Origin: Actinomycetota bacterium
Lineage (GTDB): Bacteria > Actinomycetota > Acidimicrobiia > Acidimicrobiales > Microtrichaceae
Assembly (NCBI GenBank): GCA_016870275.1
Contig: VGBZ01000008.1
Location: forward strand, 26,909-90,908
Length of the DNA: 64,000 nt
Direction of reading: 5' to 3'
Of this stretch, positions 25,869 through 34,583 are shown in pieces (the first letter of the stretch is position 1; each line of letters starts with the position of its first letter). Made by a program: the position numbers and the translations under genes. A model generated the notes under the pieces. The model ran no database searches. It was not told where the DNA came from and was given only the letters and a program-made list of their open reading frames with translations.

Positions 25869-26573
25869 GGTGTTGTGTTGGCAACCAACTCAGATTCCGC
25901 ACGACTGACAACGGTTATCGCTGGCCCGCCACCGCAGCTCATGATGCCGGACCTCACACCCGACGTGTTGTTGCAGCGGCCGACGGTCGATCAACTTCCA
26001 CCGTTCCAGCGTCTGCTCTAGGTTAAGCGCTCCTTGCCGATGAAACGCTTGTCCGTGGCCGTCCGGGCGATCGCATATGTGGACCGGGACAAGGCGCTCG
26101 AGGTGGTCGGCGCCGGGTCGGACCTCGAACGGGCCCGTCGCCCCGCTGTCGACCTCGGAGTGGACAGCGGGGTTCGGTTCCTCGGAGAGGTGCCGTGGGA
26201 GGAGGTGATCCCGCACTACGACGCAGCGGAAGCCTTCCTCTTCACCAGTCTTCGCGACAGCTCCGGGGTACAGCTCCTCGAGGCAGGCGCTCGCGGACTC
26301 CCGTTCGTCAGCCCTGAACATCACGGCGCACGCGACTGGTTGCCACCGGAAGCGGGGGCACTCGTTCCGACGGGGCCGGCATCGACGTGTGCACGCTCGC
26401 CGGGAGCAGCAGCGTCGAAGCTCCTCGGTGACGAATCACGTTGGCGCGCCGCCTCGACGAACGCCAGCTCGTGGCCTTCCCAGTGCACCCTGGCAGCCCA
26501 CGCAGTCCAGATGGACCATATCCACCGGACTACGGTCGGCGGTCACCGGCGCTCACACCACGACGCACCATGA
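25585..26573 (+). pseudogene. Decayed GT4 glycosyltransferase
   Basis: Three blocks match the intact GT4 at 19309. The first (25585-25767) encodes FDVAHHFSWGSP and FVFGPVGGG, then stops at TAA 25768. A lower-GC stretch to about 25935 has no recognisable coding. The second (from 25941) encodes MMPDLTPDVLL, stops at TAG 26019-26021, and continues in frame with RSLPMKRLSVAVRAIA. The third runs to TGA 26571-26573 with RFLGEVPWEEV, AFLFTSLRDSSGVQLLEAGARGLPFV. The N-terminus is missing. The final TGA overlaps ATG 26570 of the next gene, a relic of an operon. Confidence 0.85.
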
Positions 26574-27679
26574 AGGTCGTTCACCTCCTCGGACCACTCC
26601 GCCGCTCAGGAGCCGAGATGATGTTGCTTTCGTCCGCCGACCTGTTTTCCCGATCGGGTATCGAGTTGTCGGTGGCGTCGCTGGCGGACCCGTCCGACAG
26701 CGAGATTGCGGAACAGTTCGAAGCTGCCGGCATTGAGGTGACACATCTCGTAGCGAGCTCCCGCCAAGCAGCTGCGCGGGCGTTCCGCGATCTAGTCGTC
26801 GCCCATGCTCCTGATCTCGTCCACGTGCATACCGAGCGCGCCTCGGCCGTGACCGAGCTTGCCGCACGATCGACGGGCGCGCCCGTGCTGCGGTCGGTGC
26901 ACAGTGTGTTCCAGTTCGATGGTGCGCTTCGAGCGAGAAAGGCGGCTGAGCGGCTCGTGGCGCGTGTGCTCGGAGTGACGACCGCCTCCGTCTCCGAGTC
27001 GGTGCAGTCCAACGAGTGGCAGCGATTCCGGAATCCCAGTCGGGTGCTCCACAACTGGTTCAACGACGAGCACTTCAGACCGCCTGACGAACGCAGGCGC
27101 GAGCAGGCAAGGGCGATGCTCGAGGTCGACGACCGCGTCACCCTGGCGGTCGTGGGGAACTGCGCTCCCGTCAAGAACCACGCAATGCTCTTCGAGGCCA
27201 TTGCGCGCTTGGAGCCCGACGCGCGGCCACTCGTCCTCCACGTCGGATCAGGGAGCACGCTGAACGACGAGGTCGCACTCGCAGCCGAGCTCGGAGTCGA
27301 CGACGACGTGCAGTTCATCGGTTCGATGAGCGACCCGAGACCAGCACTTTGGGCGGCGGACGGCTTCGTGATGCCGTCGCGGCACGAAGGGCTCGGCATC
27401 GCACCATTGGAGGCAGCCGGTGCCGGACTACACCTCCTGCTGGCCGACGCGCCCGGACTGCGTGACGTGGCTACCGCCCTCCCGTACGCGCTGACCTTCA
27501 GGGCACGGGCACGTGACCTCGCATCAGCGCTCTCAACGGTTGCTGGGCGGCTCGATGACGCAGCGGCTCGCGAGCAGTCTGACGCTGCGCGAGGTCGTTT
27601 CGGTCGGGAGGCGGGTGCAGCCGGCTGGATCGCCATGTACCGGCAGCTGGTGGGGCAGTCTGCCCCGCAGGCACCATGA
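26570..27679 (+). CDS. GT4-family glycosyltransferase
   Basis: The product is 369 aa from ATG 26570, which overlaps the pseudogene stop (ATGA); the longer frame to 26441 is part of the pseudogene. It begins MKVVHLLGPLRRSGAEMML, a typical GT-B N-terminus, and has HAPDLVHVHTERAS, VVGNCAPVKNH, HVGSGS and the donor site MPSRHEGLGIAPLEAAGAGL with E-x7-E. It should act in the cytosol on the lipid-linked glycan. The next gene overlaps by 4 nt (ATGA), so the two are translationally coupled. With its upstream coupling partner dead, expression may depend on the decayed region. Confidence 0.87.
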   Translation: MKVVHLLGPLRRSGAEMMLLSSADLFSRSGIELSVASLADPSDSEIAEQFEAAGIEVTHLVASSRQAAARAFRDLVVAHAPDLVHVHTERASAVTELAARSTGAPVLRSVHSVFQFDGALRARKAAERLVARVLGVTTASVSESVQSNEWQRFRNPSRVLHNWFNDEHFRPPDERRREQARAMLEVDDRVTLAVVGNCAPVKNHAMLFEAIARLEPDARPLVLHVGSGSTLNDEVALAAELGVDDDVQFIGSMSDPRPALWAADGFVMPSRHEGLGIAPLEAAGAGLHLLLADAPGLRDVATALPYALTFRARARDLASALSTVAGRLDDAAAREQSDAARGRFGREAGAAGWIAMYRQLVGQSAPQAP

Positions 27680-28902
27680 AGGGAACTGCGGAACCGTTGC
27701 GAATCGGCCTCGCAGGGCCGCTGACGCTCTATCGCCTCCGGTCCCGGTTGGAGGATCGTCCGCAGCTGGGGGCCGGGCTTGAGTCTCGTGTCCTCACCGA
27801 CCTGGTCGAGGAGCTGCACCGGCGCGGCCACGAGCTAGTGTGCGTGTCGCTGTCACCCGATCCCGACGACTGGGGCTCGTACCGCGGCGATCGACTGCAC
27901 CTCGAGGTTGGGCCGTACCGCCGCCGGCATCGCTGGATCGACGGATTCCGGGTGGAGCGTCAGTGGTCCGTCGAGCGGCTCCATCGAGCCGACGTCGACA
28001 TCGTCCACGCGCACTGGACCTACGAGTTCGCTTTGGCGGCGCTGGCCTCAGACCACCCTACCCTCGTCACGGTCCATGACTGGGCCCCCGAGATCCTCCG
28101 CCATCATCGACATCCCTATCGCCTCGTACGACTCGGCATGCAGCGAAAGGTGCTCCGACGAGCGCCGCACCTCATCGCGAACTCGCCCTACATCGCTGAG
28201 CGCGTCTTCGAGTCGACCGGTCGCTCCGTCCCCGTGATCCCCAACGGCCGTGTCATGCGAGACACCTGCCCGCCCCTACCCCAGCACGACCTGCCCCGAC
28301 TCGGGGCCCTGAACTCGGGGTTCGGCCCGCTCAAGAACGTCACGACCCTCCTCCGCGCCTTCCAGATCGTGCGCCGGTCGCACCCCGGCGTGCTGCTGCG
28401 TCTCGCCGGCACCGACCACGGACCCGACGGGGCCGCAGCGGCCTGGGCGACGTCGAGGGGCCTGACCGCCGGCGTCGAGTTCGTCGGTCGGATCGAGTCC
28501 GGTCAGGTCGCCGAGTTCATGCGATCCCTCGACGTGTTCGTGCACCCCTCGCTCGAGGAGTCGTTCGGCATGGTCCTGATCGAAGCCATCGACGAGGGCA
28601 TCCCGGTTGTCGGCGGTCACCAGAGCGGAGCTGTTCCATGGGTCCTCGATGACGGCAGAGCGGGAGTTCTGGCCGATGTCGAGTCGCCGGAGCGACTCGC
28701 CAGCTCCGTGGTCGACCTGCTGGACGATCGCGAGCGACGCAGCGACCTCAGTCGAGCGGCCTTCGAGCGGACGCGATCCCGCTTCTCGTTGGACCAGGTG
28801 GCCGTCCGCCAGGAAGCCGAGTACCGGCGGGTGCTCGCGGCTTCAGGCGGACGGTCGGCGCGCCGCAGCGGACCCGATGTCTGGAACGTCTTGGACGAGT
28901 GA
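27676..28902 (+). CDS. GT4-family glycosyltransferase
   Basis: The product is 408 aa from ATG 27676, overlapping the previous stop by 4 nt. It shares long identical motifs with the GT4 at 21665: VHAHWTYEFALAAL, HDWAPEILRH, NSPYIAERVFE, SGFGPLKNVTTLLRAF and VFVHPSLEESFGMVLIEAIDEGIPVV, plus AVPWVLDDG. The two are therefore duplicates or were acquired together from related loci. The C-terminal tail after residue 385 is Arg-rich and not family-like. It should transfer a sugar to the same or an equivalent acceptor as its paralogue. Confidence 0.87.
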   Translation: MKGTAEPLRIGLAGPLTLYRLRSRLEDRPQLGAGLESRVLTDLVEELHRRGHELVCVSLSPDPDDWGSYRGDRLHLEVGPYRRRHRWIDGFRVERQWSVERLHRADVDIVHAHWTYEFALAALASDHPTLVTVHDWAPEILRHHRHPYRLVRLGMQRKVLRRAPHLIANSPYIAERVFESTGRSVPVIPNGRVMRDTCPPLPQHDLPRLGALNSGFGPLKNVTTLLRAFQIVRRSHPGVLLRLAGTDHGPDGAAAAWATSRGLTAGVEFVGRIESGQVAEFMRSLDVFVHPSLEESFGMVLIEAIDEGIPVVGGHQSGAVPWVLDDGRAGVLADVESPERLASSVVDLLDDRERRSDLSRAAFERTRSRFSLDQVAVRQEAEYRRVLAASGGRSARRSGPDVWNVLDE

Positions 28903-29260
28903 TCGCGCGGCTGGCAGGGCGGAGCCCAGCGAGCCAGCGAGGGCCAAGCCGGCGGCGCCTGCCAGGAGCGCCGCAGTCACGCTCTCCTCGCCCCACCAAC
29001 GCACCACAGCCCAGACCGGCGTTGATGCAGCGGTGGCCACGATCGCCGCCGAAGACGGGAGACGGAGCGGATTTAACCGAAACACTCCGATCGCTGGCGG
29101 AATCACAGCCCAGTAGAGACACTGTCGGAACAGTTCGCTCGTCAGCCAGATCCACGCAAACCGACGCAGTGTGGATCCTGCCAAGCCGACGAGGAACACA
29201 GCGGCCAGACGTGTGCGCGATCCGTGAAACCTGGGATTGGCGATCAACGAAAACCGGGTT
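28843..29260 (-). pseudogene. C-terminal remnant of a polytopic membrane protein, possibly a flippase
   Basis: The minus-strand frame from about 29260 encodes three or four hydrophobic helices (RLAAVFLVGLAGS, FRQCLYWAVIPPAIGVF, AAIVATAASTPVWAVV, AALLAGAAGLALAGSLG). The pattern resembles the last third of Wzx-like exporters. No start with a Shine-Dalgarno or -10 is visible; the frame begins inside IS-derived DNA at the right and ends at 28843 inside the 3' end of the GT4 gene. I infer truncation by the neighbouring mobile elements. Function is not certain. Confidence 0.4.
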
Positions 29261-29365
29261 CGGTGGGGTGGGGCTGTTCCTCCTGACATCCCACTGAAGA
29301 GCGTGTGGCCCCTCCAGCCTGTCGAGCGACCAAGCAAGTCAGAGACGCTGGAGGGACAGCTGCTC

Positions 29366-29566
29366 ATGATGGCGCAGGAGGAGTTCATGGACGTGTTGGC
29401 GATGAGACGCCAGGGCATGTCGTACGTGGAGATCGGCGAGCAGCTCGGATATCACCCGGACACGATCTCGAAGTGGTGCAAGGCCGGTGGCCCGCCGGCC
29501 GCCCAGACGGTTCTCGACGAGGCTCGGGTGGCAGCGCCCCGTGGAGTGGTGGGGATTCGAGGGTGA
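29366..29566 (+). mobile_element. IS21-type transposase, N-terminal fragment
   Basis: From ATG 29366 (GGAGGG upstream) the frame encodes EEFMDVLAMRRQGMSYVEIGEQLGYHPDTISKWCKAGGPPA, the N-terminal helix-turn-helix of an IS21-like transposase common in Actinobacteria. It ends at TGA after only 66 residues; the DDE catalytic domain and the istB partner are gone. The sequence upstream (TGACATCCCACTG near 29284) may be the old element end. Confidence 0.6.
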
Positions 29567-29579
29567 TCCTCGGTGTGGG

Positions 29580-29822
29580 TCAGTCGCTGGTTTCGAGTTC
29601 GGCGGTGACCGTCGGAGCATCTTCGCGCTCGGAGTAGAGCTTCGCCATCGATCCCTCTGACAGGTAGCGGCGGTCGCTGCTGTTCCAGTCGTCGTGCAGG
29701 TCGGCGAGCACGGCGCCGACGAGGCGGACCACGGAGGCTTCGTTGGGGAAGATGCCGACGACGCGGCTGCGGCGCTTGATCTCCTTGTTCACCCGCTCGA
29801 GGGGGTTCGTGGACCAGATCTC
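29580..29822 (-). mobile_element. IS256-family transposase, C-terminal fragment
   Basis: On the minus strand the sequence from 29822 reads EIWSTNPLERVNKEIKRRSRVVGIFPNEAS and continues to a stop at 29580. This is the conserved C-terminus of mutator-type (IS256) transposases. About 80 residues remain of some 400, and the DDE residues upstream are missing. It abuts the IS110 fragment at 29822-29828. Confidence 0.75.
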
Positions 29823-29827
29823 AGCTT

Positions 29828-30280
29828 CTATGTGTCAAGTGCGACTGTGAGGTCGGCGTGGAGTTGCCGGTAGACGACGTCGGAGAGCCGTCGCTTGAGG
29901 CACCGGAGCGCTTCTCGCCTGGTCTTGCCTTCGGCCCGTTTGCGGGCGAGGTAGTCGGCGGCGCGGGGCTCGTGGCGGGTCTGGGTGATGGCGATCACGT
30001 AGAGGGCCCTGTTCAATCTGCGGTTGCCGCCGCGGTTGAGGCGATGCCGGTCGGTTCGGCCGGAGGACGCAGGGATGGGGGCGGTGCCGTTGCCTGCGGC
30101 GAACGCAGCGGGCGATCGGAACCGGCGGACGTCGCCGACTTCGCCCAGGATGCGGGCGGCGTTCAGATGGCTGATGCCGACGATGCCGGCCAGGGTCGTG
30201 CCGGTGGCGGCGACGAGGACTTCCAGTTGGGTGTCCACGGCCTTGAGTCCGCTGTCCAGGGCGGGGATCCGGATGTTGTG
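29828..30280 (-). mobile_element. IS110-family transposase, C-terminal fragment
   Basis: The minus frame encodes LVAATGTTLAGIVGIS, RILGEVGDVRRFRS, FAAGNGTAPIPASSG, RLNRGGNRRLNRALY and KRAEGKTRREALRCLKRRLSDVVYRQL, the Transposase_20 domain with the catalytic-Ser region of IS110. The N-terminal DEDD domain is absent. The first methionine-type start is GTG 30238, but similarity begins near 30280. It separates the GT array from the CgeB-like gene. Confidence 0.75.
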
Positions 30281-30342
30281 CCAATGTGAACGATGTGGAT
30301 CGCTCCTGCAAGGAGAGAGGCGACCCCGCTGAAGCGCCCCGC

Positions 30343-31458
30343 ATGGTCGTGGCGTGGCAGGGATCCCAGGCTGCCGACCATCCCGGTGAGTTCGAAGCCT
30401 TCCAGAGAGCGGTCAGTGACGGGCGAATCAGCGGTCTCGACCTCGTCTTCGGTCGGTCCGACATCCAACGAGGCCCAAGTCGGGTCCGCTCCTCGGACCT
30501 GCTCGATGAGATTGAGGAACGAGTACTGAGTGGAGGGGTCGGCATCCTCTACTTCCAGTACTTCCACGGCAGACAGTTGCCTGATGTTCGACCGCTCGTT
30601 CGTAGACTCAGCGCTCTGCGCGAACCACCGGTCATCATCACGTCCTGCGGAGATGCTCTGGGATCCCCTTTGAATCCGGTACCAGCCTCGCTGCTGCAAG
30701 CGGCGAGTGTCTCGGATCTCGTCCTCGTGACTTCGATGGGCCGTCTTGCGAGCCGCCTCATGCGAGTCGGGGCCCCGCGGGTGACACTGATGCCTCTCGC
30801 TGCCGACCAAGCCGTCTTCCCCCTCGTGGCTCCGCCAGCAGAACCCGAGCACGACGTTGTCTTTGTCGGGAGTCTGCACGGCCGGAATCCGCTTCGCCGC
30901 CACTGGTGGGTTTCTCAACGGCGTCGACGACTCGTCGGTGCTCTCCAGCGTCGGTTCGGAAGCCGGTTTGCGCTCTACGGGCATGGATGGGAGGGATTCC
31001 CTTCGTGGCGAGGGGCCATTCCGTATCGGGAACAAGTGGAAGCGATGGCGCAGGCAGCTGTGGTCGTGGGCGGGTATCCGGGTTCCCTTGGGAGGTTCTA
31101 TGCCTCGGATCGGCTGTTCGTGTCATTACGGTCTGGCCGACCCCTCGTCGATTGGGAGGTGAGCGGCGTGGAAGCGCTCTTGCGACCGGGGGAGGAGTGG
31201 GTACCTGCACGAACCATACCGATGGTGGTGAACTCCGTTGAGGTATTGCTCGCCGACGAGAACCGGTCCCGACGATTAGCGGAAGCCGGGAGTGCAGTCG
31301 TCGACGCCCGACATCTCCGGGTCCACCGCTGTGATCTCTTCCTTCGGATGGCTCACGAGTTGCTGCTGGCCCGGGCTGAGTGCAGGAAGCCGCAATGCCC
31401 GCCGCTCGACTTCGTCGACCCACAAGTCGGACAGGTGGGGATGTCATTCGGTTGGTGA
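30343..31458 (+). CDS. Glycosyltransferase, CgeB/GT-B-like
   Basis: The product is 371 aa from ATG 30343 (GTG 30286 in frame is the alternative, but it lies against IS110 DNA). Features are ILYFQYFHGRQLP, VIITSCGDA, HDVVFVGSLHGRNPLR and a C-terminal block ASDRLFVSLRSGRPLVDWEVSGVEALLRPGEEWV that resembles glycosyl transferase family 1 (PF13524) of CgeB-like proteins. It should act in the glycan pathway. The upstream IS110 fragment ends only about 60 nt away, so part of the N-terminus or the promoter may have been lost. Confidence 0.65.
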   Translation: MVVAWQGSQAADHPGEFEAFQRAVSDGRISGLDLVFGRSDIQRGPSRVRSSDLLDEIEERVLSGGVGILYFQYFHGRQLPDVRPLVRRLSALREPPVIITSCGDALGSPLNPVPASLLQAASVSDLVLVTSMGRLASRLMRVGAPRVTLMPLAADQAVFPLVAPPAEPEHDVVFVGSLHGRNPLRRHWWVSQRRRRLVGALQRRFGSRFALYGHGWEGFPSWRGAIPYREQVEAMAQAAVVVGGYPGSLGRFYASDRLFVSLRSGRPLVDWEVSGVEALLRPGEEWVPARTIPMVVNSVEVLLADENRSRRLAEAGSAVVDARHLRVHRCDLFLRMAHELLLARAECRKPQCPPLDFVDPQVGQVGMSFGW

Positions 31459-31624
31459 TCAATGTCGCGTGCCACGCGGTTGACTAGACCTCGTCATCAG
31501 AGGGTGAAGGCGGGGTGGTGCGTTGGGTCGAGAGGTGCTGACCGGCCCACCGACGTCCCACTGGAGTTGCCAGGCCGAACCCTGAACCCTCAATCGACAT
31601 CATCATCGGGTCCCCCTCCGCAGG

Positions 31625-31630
31625 TACGAT
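31625..31630 (+). promoter_or_regulatory. -10 candidate TACGAT upstream of the interrupted GT39-like gene
   Basis: TACGAT lies 9 nt before GTG 31640, so a leader of only a few bases is expected. Confidence 0.4.
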
Positions 31631-31783
31631 CTGGACGCTGTGGAACAATCCATATCGAAGGTTCGCGGACGTTGGATCGTGCGTCCGTTCCGATGGTTAG
31701 ACCGCCGAAGTCTGCCAATCGTCGCACTGCTGGCAGTGGTGGCTGCGCTGGTCGCTGCTGGACTCGCCGCTCGTGGCGGGGAG

Positions 31784-31787
31784 CTAG
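31784..31787. repeat. Target-site duplication CTAG, left copy
   Basis: CTAG at 31784-31787 is repeated at 32880-32883, flanking the insertion. Its reverse complement supplies the TAG stop codon of the transposase. Confidence 0.8.
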
Positions 31788-32761
31788 CTGTGCTCCGCGG
31801 GGAGGTTGTCCCTGAAGGTGGCGACGGGTGTGGCCCATCCGAGGGCGCCGTGGGATCGGTGGTGATTGTAGAAGTGGATGAACCGGGCATAGGCCCGGTG
31901 GCGCTGACCGTCTGAGTGCCAGGGTCTGATGTAGGCCCATTCCTCGAGCAGGATCCGGTGGAAGCGTTCGATCTTGCCGTTGGTTTGGGGGCGGCGAGGC
32001 CGGGTCTTCTTCACGGTGGTGCCGGTCTGGGCGCATGCTCGGTGCCAGAGCCCGGATCGGTAGCAGGAGCCGTTGTCGGTGATGACTCGTTCGCAGACGA
32101 TGCCGGCGGTGGCGTAGAAGGCCACGGCGCGGTGCCAGAACCCGACCGCGGTGACGGCTTGCTCGTCGTTGTGGATCTCGGAGTACACGAGGCGGGTGCG
32201 GTCATCGATCGCGGAGTGGATGTAGCGGTAGCCGATGCCCGCGTGGCCGCCGTGAGCGTCGTTGCCGCGGCCGTGGATCTTCCAGCCGCCCCCGGTGGGG
32301 ATCCCGGCGATCTTCTTCACATCGACATGGATGAGTTCACCGGGCCGATCGCGTTGGTAACGGCGCACCGGTTCGACATCAGTGGCGCGGTCACCGCGGT
32401 CGAGCCGGCCGAGACCTTCGGCGTTGAGGATCGCCTGGACCGTCGAAGCGGCCAGGCCGAGCTCGTGGCCGATGTGATCGGCGCCCCAACGGCGTTTGCA
32501 TCGCATCCGCACCACCCGACGGCGGGTTGCTCGGGGTGTGCGGTTCGGGGAACTGTGCGGGCGCGACGACCGGTCCAACAGGCCGGCCTCGCCCTCGGCG
32601 AGATAGCGGTCGCGCCACTTACGGACCGTCTTCGCGTCGATCTGGAACCGATCCGCGGTCGATTCGATCGTCCAGCCCTGGGTGATGACGCAGTCGACCA
32701 TCCGCCGCCGCCCTTCAGGGGTCAACGGCGCGTTGGGGTGTTGCCTTCTAGCGTGAGCCAC
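31784..32761 (-). CDS. IS481-family transposase
   Basis: The product is 325 aa from GTG 32761, with GGAGG 5 nt upstream. An N-terminal helix-turn-helix (PLTPEGRRRMVDCVITQGWTIESTADRFQID) precedes the rve integrase core with Asp in ELIHVDVKK, Asp in VITDNGS and Glu in KIERFHRILLEEW, the IS481 DDE triad. The frame is uninterrupted, so the transposase is probably functional. The last three bases (TAG, complement of 31784-31786) lie in the target duplication rather than in the element itself. Confidence 0.9.
   Translation of the reverse strand: MAHARRQHPNAPLTPEGRRRMVDCVITQGWTIESTADRFQIDAKTVRKWRDRYLAEGEAGLLDRSSRPHSSPNRTPRATRRRVVRMRCKRRWGADHIGHELGLAASTVQAILNAEGLGRLDRGDRATDVEPVRRYQRDRPGELIHVDVKKIAGIPTGGGWKIHGRGNDAHGGHAGIGYRYIHSAIDDRTRLVYSEIHNDEQAVTAVGFWHRAVAFYATAGIVCERVITDNGSCYRSGLWHRACAQTGTTVKKTRPRRPQTNGKIERFHRILLEEWAYIRPWHSDGQRHRAYARFIHFYNHHRSHGALGWATPVATFRDNLPAEHS
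31788..31814. repeat. IS481 element left terminal inverted repeat
   Basis: This 27-bp end starts CTGTGCTCC and finishes GTTGTCCCTG. It pairs with 32853-32879 in inverted orientation. Confidence 0.8.
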
Positions 32762-32852
32762 GAGTCCTCCGAGGTGAGTTGTGTGTTGTGGAAGACCCAC
32801 AGCCTCACCCGGAGGGCTCACCTCACCGGGGGATCACCCCAAACCAGCCCGA

Positions 32853-32879
32853 CAGGGACAACGTCCCCGGTCGTCACAG
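32853..32879. repeat. IS481 element right terminal inverted repeat
   Basis: Read on the minus strand it starts CTGTGACGA and finishes GTTGTCCCTG. It is immediately followed by the second CTAG. Confidence 0.8.
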
Positions 32880-32883
32880 CTAG
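32880..32883. repeat. Target-site duplication CTAG, right copy
   Basis: This is the direct repeat of 31784-31787. The host sequence resumes with TGAGC at 32884. Confidence 0.8.
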
Positions 32884-34241
32884 TGAGCTTTCCGGATGAG
32901 CGGGACTACCTGAGTCTCGCGCGCAATCTGGCCGATTCGGGCGCCTTCTCACTCGATGGGGACCGGCCGACAGCGTTCCGACCACCAGGTTTTCCAGCGT
33001 TCCTGAGCGTCACGGCGTGGTTCGACGATTCGCTCCGTGCCCTGCGCGTCGCCAACGCACTCCTGCTCGGTGGAGTGGTCCTGGTGACGGGATTGACCGC
33101 TCGGCGTCTGTCAACAGGCGCAGCAGGCGTGCTCGCTGCAGCGGTCGTGGCGCTGACTCCCGTCACGGTCTTCACTGCGTCCAAGCTCTACCCGCAGACG
33201 CTGGCGACGCTCCTTCTCGTGGCCTCGGTTGCCGTCGTGCTGGCCGTTGAGCGAGTGGCCTCGAGCCCGTCACAGTGGCGACGTTCTGTCCTGTTGGCAG
33301 GTAGCAGTGGGCTACTGCTGGCAGCTCTGACGTTGACGGTGCCGAACCACGGCGTCGTGCTGGTCGTGGCTGTCGGGTGGCTCGGGTGGAGGTTGCGGCG
33401 TGCCGCAGTGATGCCGGTCCTCGTCCTGCTCGTGGCTTTTGCGATCCCGATCGCCGCTTGGGGGGCGAGGAACCAGAATGCATTTGGTGAGTTCGTTCCC
33501 ATCTCGACCAACAGTGGGGTGAATCTGCTGCTGGGAAACAACGACGGGGCGGGAGGGGGAACTGGCACCAACGTCGATGTTCGAGCCGAGATCGTGGCGG
33601 CCAACCGGAGCAGTGACGACGAAGTCGGCCGAGATCGCTACCTGCGGGATCGGGCAGTCGACTGGATCGTGGCCGATCCCGTGCGGTGGGCTCGGTTGTA
33701 CCTCGCCAAGGTCGTCAATGCATTTGCGGTCAGAGAGGATCTAGCTACCGATGCACAGGAGCGATCGACAGCTCAGACGATCCTCGTGGCGGTGACCTAC
33801 CTGCCCGTCTTGGCGCTGTTCCTCGTCCGACCGTTCCTCGTGCGAATGGTTCCGTTCCGTCGGGGTGAGGGACTCCTGATCGGGGTGTTCTGGGCCAACG
33901 TTCTGGCCACAGCGGTCGCCTTCACGCGAATTCGATTTCGAGTGCCGCTGGACCCGTTGATGGTTGTGGTGGTTGCGATTCTTGTTGTTGGCTTGTGTGC
34001 CCGCTGGGTTCCGCAGTGGATGCCCGAGGGGGAAGGTGCCGTCGTGTCCGGCACAGGCGACGAGGCGCAGGACTGGACCGCTGGCCGGCGTGCATCCGCA
34101 ACACCTTGAACCCCACCGCTGGGGCGCCCGGTGCGGTCGGTCGTCACCGATTCGGCCGTGGCGCGTGACGGTTCGGTCCAAGAGCTTGAGCGCCAAGTAC
34201 CCGAGCGGTCGCCAAGGGGTTGGCTCCGAGCTGTCGCGGCC

Positions 34242-34583
34242 TCAGGCCAGCTTCATGAACATCTTCTGGACGTCGGCCACGTCGTAGCCAGCGGCGGCCG
34301 ACTCGTCGGGGTGCTGCACGCACCACGTCAGCCCGGACGCGACCAGCACGAACCCGACCTGCTCGAGCGCCCGGTTGGCCGCCGCGATCTGGGTGGTCAC
34401 GTCCCGACAGTCGCGGCCGTCGGCGATCATCTGCTGCAGGCCGCGGACCTGCCCCTCGATCCGGCGGAGGCGGTTGAGCACGCCATCGACGACCTCGGCG
34501 GGCAGTTCCATGGCCCCGACGGTGCGGGTCTCGCCCGCCGCCGCTGGTGTCGGCCCGGAGGTGGCCGGTTCAGGCGGTGTCAT
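34242..34583 (-). CDS. CsoR/CstR-family (DUF156) transcriptional repressor
   Basis: The product is 113 aa from ATG 34583; the longer frame to 34727 is a shadow of the neighbouring small gene. The all-helical DUF156 core is clear: VLNRLRRIEGQVRGLQQMIADGRDCRDVTTQ, then a helix ending TWCVQH. Cys59 and Cys88 match the two conserved Cys, but the His expected four residues before the second Cys in copper-binding CsoR is Gly84. This favours a thiol or persulfide sensor of the CstR type, though another metal is possible. It is coupled to the upstream 49-aa gene by ATGA and controlled by the operator at 34747. Confidence 0.82.
   Translation of the reverse strand: MTPPEPATSGPTPAAAGETRTVGAMELPAEVVDGVLNRLRRIEGQVRGLQQMIADGRDCRDVTTQIAAANRALEQVGFVLVASGLTWCVQHPDESAAAGYDVADVQKMFMKLA

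Larger units (their letters stand above)
31788..32879 (-). mobile_element. Complete IS481-family insertion sequence, 1092 bp
   Basis: The element is bounded by imperfect 27-bp inverted repeats that begin CTGTG and share GTTGTCCCTG at the inner end (21 of 27 positions match). It carries one transposase gene and is flanked by a CTAG direct repeat. The host frame is restored on removal, which fixes both ends to the base. Confidence 0.88.
31640..34109 (+). pseudogene. GT39-like membrane glycosyltransferase disrupted by an IS481-family element
   Basis: Removing 31788-32879 and one CTAG copy joins 31640-31787 to 32884-34109 in frame and gives a 457-residue protein. The join reads RGGELVSFPDERDYLSLARNLADSGAF, followed by TAFRPPGFPAF. 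The acidic PDERDY and the RPPG motif are typical of polyprenyl-phosphate-sugar dependent GT39/ArnT-like transferases, and about 10 membrane helices follow. Such enzymes glycosylate at the outer membrane face. As it stands the N-terminal piece is only about 50 native residues and the rest has no start, so the gene should be inactive. Confidence 0.88.

Noticed and set aside
31459..31639. A further gene between the CgeB-like gene and the GT39-like gene
   Set aside because: The 181 bases contain no frame with a plausible start and coding composition; only the TACGAT promoter candidate is supported.
34110..34241. Possible transposase remnant on the minus strand (LKLLDRTVTRHG)
   Set aside because: Only a dozen residues are suggestive and no family signature can be confirmed. 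The gap otherwise shows nothing.
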